From assembly GCA_004525155.1 (NCBI GenBank), contig SPDA01000087.1, positions 1 to 7,226 of the forward strand: a stretch of 7,226 nucleotides of DNA, given 5' to 3'. The notes beneath the pieces were generated by a model, which saw only the letters and a list, made by a program, of their open reading frames with translations, was not told where the DNA came from and made no database searches. A program made the translations under genes and the position numbers. Positions 1-5,915 of the stretch are shown piece by piece (the stretch's first letter is position 1; each line of letters opens with the position of its first letter). The stretch is from Spirochaetales bacterium. GTDB taxonomy: Bacteria; Spirochaetota; Spirochaetia; SPDA01.

Positions 1-516
1 GCGCTGAACCGCCTGGGCCGCCAAATCGCCGTAGGGCATGGGGTGCCGTACGGCGACGACCCTTTTTCCCGTCTTCCGGAGGATTTCCGCCACTGCCCGG
101 CTGGTCTGTGACTTTCCGCAGCCGGTCCGCACGGCGCACACGGAAATGACAGGTTTGGACGAAACCAGCATCGTTTTCTCGGGCGAATCAAGAACAAAGG
201 ACGCGCCCGCGGCCTGGACGATGGAGGCAATATGCATAACGTGCGTATGAGGAACATCGGAATAGGCGAAATGGGCAGAATCAAGGTCATTATCACGGAT
301 AAACCTGAAAAGTTCCGCCTCCGGTTTTATCGGTATGCCTTTCGGATAAAGACTTCCGGCCAGTTCGGGGGGATAAAATCTGCCGTCGATATTCGGTATC
401 TGTGTTGCCGTAAAGGCTGCGACTTCGAATTCAGGATTGTCCCGGAAAAGAACGTTGAAATTATGAAAATCCCTGCCTGCGGCACCGCAGATGACGATTC
501 TTTTTCCGGTTGTCAT
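1..516 (-). CDS. COG2403 / cyclic 2,3-diphosphoglycerate synthetase-like P-loop NTPase, N-terminal part (truncated by window)
   Basis: The frame is open from ATG at 514-516 on the minus strand to base 1, giving 172 residues; the C-terminal part lies outside the window. Family members are, from memory, roughly 430-460 residues. Residues 7-21 (IVICGAAGRDFHNFN) are the hallmark start of COG2403 proteins, a Rossmann-like N-terminal region. This is followed by the family block AFTATQIPNIDGR (34-46) and by AYSDV (84-88). A P-loop VRTGCGKS sits at 129-136, and RHPMPYGDLAAQAVQR follows at 157-172. The founding member, archaeal CpgS, makes cyclic 2,3-diphosphoglycerate with ATP, but bacterial COG2403 proteins are mostly annotated only as predicted GTPases, so the reaction here is uncertain. 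A GGGAGAGG purine stretch lies just upstream of the ATG. The gene is transcribed divergently from the phosphodiesterase-pncA-pncB operon, so a functional link is possible but not shown. Confidence 0.85.
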   Translation of the reverse strand, partial: MTTGKRIVICGAAGRDFHNFNVLFRDNPEFEVAAFTATQIPNIDGRFYPPELAGSLYPKGIPIKPEAELFRFIRDNDLDSAHFAYSDVPHTHVMHIASIVQAAGASFVLDSPEKTMLVSSKPVISVCAVRTGCGKSQTSRAVAEILRKTGKRVVAVRHPMPYGDLAAQAVQR

Positions 517-546
517 TATTCCTCTCCCTCACGTTTTTGTTTATGC

Positions 547-575
547 ATTCTACCATGTAGCGGCTCCGTAGTTAA
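547..575 (-). promoter_or_regulatory. Candidate sigma70-type promoter for the COG2403 gene
   Basis: On the minus strand TTAACT (570-575) is followed after exactly 17 bases by TAGAAT (547-552). These match 4/6 and 5/6 of the TTGACA/TATAAT consensus. Transcription would begin near 540, leaving a leader of about 25 bases that contains the purine-rich ribosome binding site. The call rests on motif and spacing alone. Confidence 0.4.
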
Positions 576-626
576 CAATAGATTTTTTTATTTTCTTTTG
601 TTAGTATAGTCCAATATTCTTACCCG

Positions 627-634
627 GGAGGAGG
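627..634 (+). promoter_or_regulatory. Strong Shine-Dalgarno sequence for the MBL/cNBD gene
   Basis: GGAGGAGG ends five bases before the ATG at 640, a near-perfect complement to the 3' end of 16S rRNA. It fixes 640 as the start of the gene. No comparable sequence precedes the ATG at 1333, which argues that the downstream half is not an independently initiated gene. Confidence 0.85.
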
Positions 635-639
635 ACTCC

Positions 640-2805
640 ATGGCCGAAAATAACCTGAAGAAACTGCCCCGCGGAGGTTTTCTCGTTTCCACAAAAACGG
701 TCAATCTGCAGTTCGGCGCCCCTCCGGAGACGATTAAAGATACCCTGGTCATGCCCGGCGGGGTGCCTCAGTATTTTGTGCTTCCGAGAAAAATGTTCAA
801 CTGGGCAAAGGGCATCAATGTCTCGGACATGGAATTCCCCATTTACTTCAACTATTTTATAAAACAACAGGGTGTCACGGTAATCTGTTCACGGGAGCAG
901 GCCGTCCGGCTGACCCGCGCCCTTCAGGAGGCTGTATTCGGACCAAAAACTTTTGACCTTTCGGAAGATACCTTCGAGGCAGGGGACGACGTTTTTGTTC
1001 CGGATATACGCGGAGAGCTTAAATATTTCAAGGGCGCCCATACCCTTTCAAAAATGCTTCATTTCAAGCTGTTCAGCGATAACACCGTCTCTATCGGCGA
1101 TGTGCGGGTGAGCAACAAACATACTGATTATTTCGAGGTGTTTGAAAAAAACAAGCTGATCGCCACAGTGCCCTCGATCATCGAATACAAGGTCAAGGTC
1201 GATATTTCCGGAAACCCGGGCGATATCTTCCTGCCTCCCCGGTTCGGCGTTACCTGACTCGGGCCGAGCCACGGCTTCGATCCGAAGGATAATACCTCCG
1301 GCTTCATAATCTGGCTCAATAATAACGGCATCATGGTGGATCCGCCGGTTAACTCTACCGAATGGCTCCTCAAGTCCGGCGTCAATCCCAAATTCATAGA
1401 CAGCATCATTCTTACCCATGCCCACGCCGACCACGATGCGGGAACCTTCCAGAAAATATTGGAGGAAGGGAAAATAACCATTTATTCAACCAAGACCATA
1501 ATTAAAAGTTTCCTGAGAAAGTATTCGAGTTTTTCCGGAGAATCAATCGCTTTTCTCTGGAAACTTTTTTCTTTTCATCCGGTTTATATCGGGCGCACTT
1601 TTTTCCTGCACGGCGGGGAGTTCGAAATTTTTTATTCCCTCCATTCGATACCGACTATCGCCTTCAGACTCCGGTTCCAGGGGAAAACTTTTGTCTATTC
1701 GTCGGATCACCAGGGTGATCCCTCCCTGCAGAAAAATCTCATGGAAAAGGGAATTATTTCCGAAAACCGGCTGAAACAGCTTAAGGATTTTCCATGGAAT
1801 TCGGACGTCATCTATCATGAGTCGGGCATTGCGCCTCTCCACACTCCCCTCTCCTTTCTCTGCTCCCTGCCGCCGAAACACAAAAAAAGGATAATTGTCT
1901 ATCACATTACCAAAAATGATTTCGAAAAGGCGAAGGATCCTGATCTGCGGCGAGCCGCCTTCGGCATCGAAAATACGCTCGTGTTCAAAACCGAGCCTTT
2001 CAAATACGAGGAAGCCTACCGGCTATTAGATGTGCTCAAGCGCCTCGATTTCCTGATGGATATGCCCCTCTGGAAAATTCAGCAATTTTTCTGCATCATT
2101 CAGTGGAATCAGTACAAAAAGGGCGAGCGAATTATCAAGGAAGGAAGTATCGGTAATAAGTTTTTCATCCTCGTTTCGGGCAACGCGCACGTGGATACCG
2201 CTGACCTCCTGCACAATAAGAGGCTCGGCGCCTTCGAGTATTTCGGGGAAGTAGCCCTTCTCACCAACAGCACAAGGACTGCCAACATCATAGCGGACAG
2301 CGATGTTCTCGCCCTGACCATCGATAAACCCCAGTTTGTCAATTTTATCGCCGGAACAAGGTTTGAGCAAATACTGAAACAGCTTATCGCCAGCAGAAGC
2401 CCCGACACCTGGAACCTCCTCGCGGAAAGCCGGACCTTCGCAATCCTTTCGGATTATCAGAAAATGTGGATTGAATCGCTTCTGAAAGAAAAAGATTTTT
2501 CCGGCGCCGGTTTTGTGGTCAAGGAAGGCGAACCGCTGCACGGTATGTATCTTATCCGCAACGGCAGGGTGCAGGTTAAAAAGAGCGGTGTTGCGGTGTC
2601 CGAGCTCGAACGAGGGGACATTATCGGGATGATTCACAAGATTCAGAAAGGCGGCAAGGCGGAGTTTTCTTTTTTTCATGAAAAAGACCTGTCTCTCTAT
2701 TTTATTTCGCGTGAGGATATCCTTGGTTTTGCAGCCAAAAACCCGGGGGTCAGCATGAAGCTTGTCTACACCTTTAACAACAGGAAAAAATTTGAAAAAA
2801 AGTGA
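640..2805 (+). CDS. Selenocysteine-containing MBL-fold cyclic-nucleotide phosphodiesterase-like protein with two cNMP-binding domains
   Basis: Read as one 721-residue protein with UGA 1255-1257 as Sec206. Residues 1-200 form an N-terminal region I cannot assign (key blocks PPETIKDT and FVLPRKMFNWAKGIN). Residues about 202-460 are an MBL-fold hydrolase: FGVT-U-LGPSHGFDP, then THAHADHDAG with metal ligands H260, H262, D264 and H265, followed by H335 (LHSIPT), D356 (YSSDH), and H401 (PLHTP) or H422 (YHI). Residues about 465-590 are a cNMP-binding domain with an intact phosphate-binding cassette (FGEVALL 535-541, R546-T-A). Residues about 608-712 are a second, degenerate one. The layout resembles spirochaetal proteins annotated as cAMP/cGMP-dependent phosphodiesterases, so the likely role is cytosolic hydrolysis of cyclic nucleotides, allosterically sensed through the cNBDs. 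The substrate is inferred. There is no signal peptide. The gene ends with an ordinary TGA and overlaps pncA. The main alternative is a recent nonsense mutation or a base error. Confidence 0.75.
1255..1257 (+). other. In-frame UGA, predicted selenocysteine codon (Sec206)
   Basis: This TGA interrupts an otherwise continuous frame at codon 206. The upstream protein ends FGVT and the downstream protein resumes LGPSHGFDPK without any shift. Together these give the usual opening strand and glycine loop of an MBL fold. UGA differs by one base from both Cys codons. The next base is C, giving UGAC, a weak termination context that is also found at the Sec codon of E. coli fdhF. The same gene uses TGA as its true stop at 2803-2805, so a general reassignment of UGA is not the explanation. 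Confidence 0.7.
1259..1285 (+). promoter_or_regulatory. Candidate bacterial SECIS stem-loop immediately 3' of the UGA
   Basis: Folding by eye gives a lower stem 1259-1263 with 1281-1285 (U-A, C-G, G-C, G-C, G-U), one C/A mismatch (1264/1280), and an upper stem 1265-1268 with 1276-1279 (C-G, G-C, A-U, G-U). The seven-base loop is CCACGGC. The loop GG (1273-1274) lies 16-17 bases after the UGA; in E. coli fdhF the loop GG is about 19-20 bases after it. Position and GG-bearing loop suit SelB recognition. Against it, the GG is not at the start of the loop and there is no 5' bulged U as in fdhF. A competing small hairpin (1275-1279 with 1283-1287) is possible. Confidence 0.5.
2782..2785 (+). promoter_or_regulatory. 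Ribosome binding site selecting the TTG start of pncA
   Basis: AGGA (followed by an A run) ends six bases before TTG 2792-2794. It lies inside the 3' end of the upstream gene. It favours TTG 2792 over the upstream in-frame TTG at 2762, which has no such motif and would add ten residues that the nicotinamidase family does not normally have. Confidence 0.65.
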
Positions 2806-3412
2806 TGCGCTGCTTGTCATCGACGTACAAAACGACTTCTGCCCGGGCGGATGTCTTGCTGTACCGGAGGGCGACGGGGTCCTGGGTCCTATCAACCGCA
2901 TGAGCGGAAACTTTCAGACGGTCGCTGCCACCCGGGACTGGCATCCGCCGGGACATGCCAGTTTCGCAGCCTCCTGGGAGGGAAAAAAGCCTGGAGACAC
3001 CGTTTCAATAGACGGATTAAACCAGTATCTCTGGCCGGAGCACTGCGTCCGGAACACCAGGGGGGCTCAGTTCCACGAAAATCTCGATACCCGCCCCTTC
3101 TCTCTTGTGCTTAACAAGGGACGTTCCCTGAAACTGGACTCCTATTCAGCTTTTTTCGAGAACGACAGAAAAACACCGACAGGGTTATCCGGTTATCTCG
3201 GGGAACTGGGAGCAACGAAGGTCTATGTGTGCGGCCTCGCGACTGATTACTGCGTTTTTTTTACTGTCATGGATGCCTTGTCCCTGGGCCTGGCAGTTGT
3301 GCTTGTTGAGGATGCAGTGCGGGGCGTGGATCTTCCCTCAGGGGGCCTTTCAGCGGCCCTGGATGCGATGAAAAAAGCCGGAACGGACTTCCTTCCGTCG
3401 GGGAAGGTTTAA
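2792..3412 (+). CDS. pncA: Nicotinamidase (isochorismatase-like hydrolase)
   Basis: Hydrolyses nicotinamide to nicotinate and ammonia in the cytosol, the first step of Preiss-Handler NAD salvage. From the TTG at 2792 the protein has 206 residues, normal for PncA. The N-terminal strand ALLVIDVQNDFCPGG carries catalytic D11. The metal ligands are D49 and H51 (TRDWHPPGH) and H84 (WPEHC). The catalytic lysine is K109 in NKGRSLKLDSYSAF and the nucleophile is C154 in GLATDYCV, so the active site is complete. The gene overlaps the end of the MBL/cNBD gene by 14 bases in a different frame and is followed after one base by pncB, so it is in the same operon and probably translationally coupled. A longer form from TTG 2762 is possible but less likely. 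Confidence 0.93.
   Translation: MKKSDALLVIDVQNDFCPGGCLAVPEGDGVLGPINRMSGNFQTVAATRDWHPPGHASFAASWEGKKPGDTVSIDGLNQYLWPEHCVRNTRGAQFHENLDTRPFSLVLNKGRSLKLDSYSAFFENDRKTPTGLSGYLGELGATKVYVCGLATDYCVFFTVMDALSLGLAVVLVEDAVRGVDLPSGGLSAALDAMKKAGTDFLPSGKV
3404..3407 (+). promoter_or_regulatory. Ribosome binding site for the TTG start of pncB
   Basis: AAGG within GGGAAGG ends six bases before TTG 3414-3416, embedded in the last codons of pncA. No ATG or GTG is available near the expected N-terminus, which begins ALPALFTDFYELTM in this family. Confidence 0.6.
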
Positions 3413-3413
3413 C

Positions 3414-4844
3414 TTGGCCTTGCCCGCCTTGTTCACAGACTTTTATGAACTGACCATGATGCAGGGATATTTTCTTTCCGGGCGAAATCCTTCTGTCGTA
3501 TTCGAAATGTTTTTCAGAAAAAATCCTTTCGACGGCGGCTACGCTGTGTTCGCCGGGCTTGCCGATGTTCTTGAATCTCTTGAAAATATCAGGTTTACCG
3601 CTTCCGATACGGGATACCTCGATAAAAGCGGTCTGTTCCGGCCCGAATTCCTGTCCTGCCTGGAGAATTTCTCCTTCGGGGGAAACGTCTTCGCTGCAAA
3701 AGAGGGAGATGTCGTTTTTCAGGGTGAACCGATTCTCCGGGTCCATGGCGGTTTGATGGAGTGCCAGTTCATCGAAAGTCTCGTGCTTAACATTATCAAC
3801 TTTCAAACCCTTATAGCGACCAAGGCATCAAGAATAAAGACAGCCTCCAAAAACGGAAGTCTCCTCGAATTCGGCCTGCGCAGGGCCCAGGGGCCGGACG
3901 GCGCCCTCTCCGCATCCAGAGCGGCCTATATAGGAGGGGTTTCCGCCACCAGCAATACGGAGGCCGGACGGAGATACGGCATACCGGCAAAAGGAACCAT
4001 GGCCCACTCCTGGGTAATGTCTTTTGATTCCGAATATGAAGCTTTTAAAACCTATGCGGATCATTATCCGGGTGAATCGATTTTTCTCATCGATACCTAC
4101 GATACCCTCGGCAGCGGTATTGATAATGCCGTTAAGGTAGGTCTTGAATTAAAGCAGAAGGGGTATAATTTCGGCGTAAGGCTGGACAGCGGAGATCTCT
4201 GCTACCTGAGCGTCAAAGTCCGGGAAAAGCTCGATAATGCAGGGCTTACGGAGGCGTTCATCACTGTCTCGAATGATCTTAACGAAGAAATCATCATGCA
4301 GCTTCTTTCCGACAATGCGCCCATAAACCTCTGGGGTATCGGCACCCAGCTCGTAACGGGAGGAAGCCATTCCTCCCTGCCGGGTGTATATAAATTGTGC
4401 GCCAGGGAAACCGCCGGAGGTTTTCTGCCGGTGATGAAAGTATCGAACAATCCCGGGAAAACGACAAACCCGGGTATAAAACAGGTCCATCGCTTTCTCG
4501 ATAATTCCGGGAGCCCTTTGGGCGATCTCATAACGCTGGAGGACGAGACCATTTCTCCGGGCAGCGTGTACCGGTTTCATCATCCGTCGCAGGAAGCCGT
4601 TTGGTTCGATCTGGAGCATTATGCGTCCATAAGGACCATGCTTACACCGGTGATGCGGGAAGGCAGACGACTGGGGCTGGAAAAAAAACTCCCGGAAATA
4701 CGGGACTACGCGGCGGAAGAAATTGCAAAGCTGGACAGGACCTGCAAGCGCCTGGTAAATCCGCACACCTACAAGGTATCCATTTCCGAAACCCTTAAAA
4801 CAGTAAAAACCGGGCTTGTAGAGGATTACCTTAAAAACCGGTAA
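3414..4844 (+). CDS. pncB: Nicotinate phosphoribosyltransferase
   Basis: Joins nicotinate and PRPP (with ATP hydrolysis) to give nicotinate mononucleotide, the step directly after PncA in NAD salvage. The 476-residue length fits the family. Visible signatures are LFTDFYELTMMQGYF near the N-terminus, FEMFFRKNPFDGGYAVFAGL, the FGLRRAQGPDG segment (153-163), GTMAHSW (194-200) with the presumed phosphorylated His198, DTYDTLGSGIDNA, and the PRPP/nucleotide-binding RLDSGDL block (D258, D261). The order and spacing of these motifs are those of an intact enzyme. Nicotinamide phosphoribosyltransferase is a distant alternative, made unlikely by the adjacent nicotinamidase. The start is a TTG one base after the pncA stop. 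The gene ends 15 bases from the convergent diguanylate cyclase. Confidence 0.95.
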   Translation: MALPALFTDFYELTMMQGYFLSGRNPSVVFEMFFRKNPFDGGYAVFAGLADVLESLENIRFTASDTGYLDKSGLFRPEFLSCLENFSFGGNVFAAKEGDVVFQGEPILRVHGGLMECQFIESLVLNIINFQTLIATKASRIKTASKNGSLLEFGLRRAQGPDGALSASRAAYIGGVSATSNTEAGRRYGIPAKGTMAHSWVMSFDSEYEAFKTYADHYPGESIFLIDTYDTLGSGIDNAVKVGLELKQKGYNFGVRLDSGDLCYLSVKVREKLDNAGLTEAFITVSNDLNEEIIMQLLSDNAPINLWGIGTQLVTGGSHSSLPGVYKLCARETAGGFLPVMKVSNNPGKTTNPGIKQVHRFLDNSGSPLGDLITLEDETISPGSVYRFHHPSQEAVWFDLEHYASIRTMLTPVMREGRRLGLEKKLPEIRDYAAEEIAKLDRTCKRLVNPHTYKVSISETLKTVKTGLVEDYLKNR

Positions 4845-4859
4845 ACTGCTGTTCTGCAA

Positions 4860-5891
4860 TTAATCGGAGAAGACACGGTTTTTCCCCGACTGTTTGGCCG
4901 TATACATGGCCTTGTCCGCCCTGGATACCCAGCTCTGCCTGTTGTCGCCGGGTTTATACGTCGAAATGCCGAAAGAGGCCGTCATCGGGATCTTCGCGTC
5001 TTCCACCTCGATGGGCAGCTCTTCGAGCTGTTTCCGGAAACGCTCTGCGATGGAAACTGCCTGGAACTTATCCGTATTAGGCAGGATAAGAAAAAATTCC
5101 TCACCGCCGTATCTTCCCGCATAATCGTACTTCCTCATGGTTTTGATAAGTCTTTTGCCAAGCTCCTGAATCACCATATCGCCGTAATGATGCCCGTAAT
5201 TGTCGTTGATATCCTTGAAATTATCGATGTCGAGCATTATTCCGGACAGGGGCAGTCCCGTCCGGAGGCACCTGTCGATTTCGACTTCCAGCATGTTGTA
5301 AAGGGACATGCGGTTGAGCAGTCCCGATAGAAAGTCATATTTCGCGATTTTTTCAAGGTGCCTGTTTGATTCCGACAGCTCCCTGTTTACGGAGATGAGT
5401 TTCTGGTAGGCCTCTTTAAGGTGTATATTCTGATCGAGGATCTTGGAGGAAAGTTCCTCTTCCTGCTTGACCGCCTTGCGGAAAAAGTCTTTTTCGTGGA
5501 GGATGGCGAACTGGTTTATAAACCTTATTTCGGCAGCCTTTACACGGGCGATAAATTCCAGATTGTCCAGAGGTTTGGACATGAAGTCGTCGCCGCCGGC
5601 TTCCACGGTTTTCACGAGGTTGTAATATTCATTCTGCCTGGATACGGCGATAATCTGGCAGGGGATGTGGAGGTAGGCTTTTTTTATTTCCCTTACCAGA
5701 TTATACCCGTCCAGACCCCTGAAATTTACTTCCATGACAACAATGTTCGGCAGAAAGGAACCGATCCGGTCAAGCAGATCCTGTCCGCTGGACAGGGCGA
5801 GGCATTCATAATTTTCCCCGGACAGCAGTCCTGTCATGAAATCCAGATTTTTCCGATCATTGTCAGCAGTCAATATTTTCAATTTTTCCAT
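4860..5891 (-). CDS. Response-regulator-like diguanylate cyclase (REC-coiled coil-GGDEF)
   Basis: Makes c-di-GMP from two GTP. It has 343 residues and no membrane segment. Residues 1-120 are a receiver domain with K106 (SKP) and S84 conserved. However, Glu54 stands where the phosphorylated Asp should be (IVVMEVNFRGLDGY), and the acidic pair reads D10-N11. Residues about 130-182 form a charged helical linker, likely a coiled coil. Residues 183-343 are the cyclase: DFLSGLLNR, LDIDNFKDIND with metal ligand D221 and N229, GHHYGD, active-site GGEEF at 262-266, and a product-inhibition I-site RKYD at 253-256, five residues before GGEEF as expected. The catalytic site therefore looks active and feedback-inhibited. 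An AGGGG ribosome binding site (5900-5904) lies eight bases before the ATG, in the 24-base gap after the DUF445 gene, so the two are probably co-transcribed. Confidence 0.93.
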   Translation of the reverse strand: MEKLKILTADNDRKNLDFMTGLLSGENYECLALSSGQDLLDRIGSFLPNIVVMEVNFRGLDGYNLVREIKKAYLHIPCQIIAVSRQNEYYNLVKTVEAGGDDFMSKPLDNLEFIARVKAAEIRFINQFAILHEKDFFRKAVKQEEELSSKILDQNIHLKEAYQKLISVNRELSESNRHLEKIAKYDFLSGLLNRMSLYNMLEVEIDRCLRTGLPLSGIMLDIDNFKDINDNYGHHYGDMVIQELGKRLIKTMRKYDYAGRYGGEEFFLILPNTDKFQAVSIAERFRKQLEELPIEVEDAKIPMTASFGISTYKPGDNRQSWVSRADKAMYTAKQSGKNRVFSD

Positions 5892-5915
5892 CAGTCCAAC
5901 CCCTGCTGTGTTCCG

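Larger units (their letters stand above)
517..639. other. Divergent intergenic region
   Basis: This 123-bp AT-rich stretch separates the two divergent operons and must hold promoters for both. I can support a minus-strand promoter (547-575) and the plus-strand ribosome binding site (627-634). For the plus strand, TATAGT at 605-610 resembles a -10 box, but no good -35 box lies 16-18 bases upstream of it; the TTAACA at 572-577 is too far away. A short palindrome CTAC-CAT-GTAG at 550-560 overlaps the minus-strand -10 region and could be an operator half, but it is too short to claim. Confidence 0.6.

Noticed and set aside
38..609. Plus-strand open frames of 70 and 125 codons
   Set aside because: They are mainly antisense to the COG2403 coding sequence, which has clear family motifs, and they show no protein signature themselves.
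605..610. TATAGT as the -10 box of the plus-strand operon promoter
   Set aside because: No acceptable -35 hexamer lies 16-18 bases upstream, so it is left as an unproven candidate.
1255..1257. TGA as a real stop, a pseudogene lesion or a sequencing error
   Set aside because: It cannot be fully excluded from one sequence. The long intact frame on both sides, the weak UGAC context, a possible SECIS and the missing start signal for the second half make recoding the better explanation.
1333..1335. Independent start of a second gene at ATG 1333
   Set aside because: There is no Shine-Dalgarno sequence upstream, and starting here would remove the first strands and glycine loop of the MBL fold encoded just before it.
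2026..2901. Long antisense open frame (291 codons, minus strand)
   Set aside because: It lies fully opposite the cNMP-binding domains and the start of pncA. It has no recognisable domains and appears to be a shadow of the codon bias on the plus strand.
4833..4883. Inverted repeat AAAAACCG / CGGTTTTT around the convergent gene ends, as a bidirectional terminator
   Set aside because: The arms are only 8 bases and mostly A/T, with a 35-base loop. There is no compact GC-rich stem followed by a T run.
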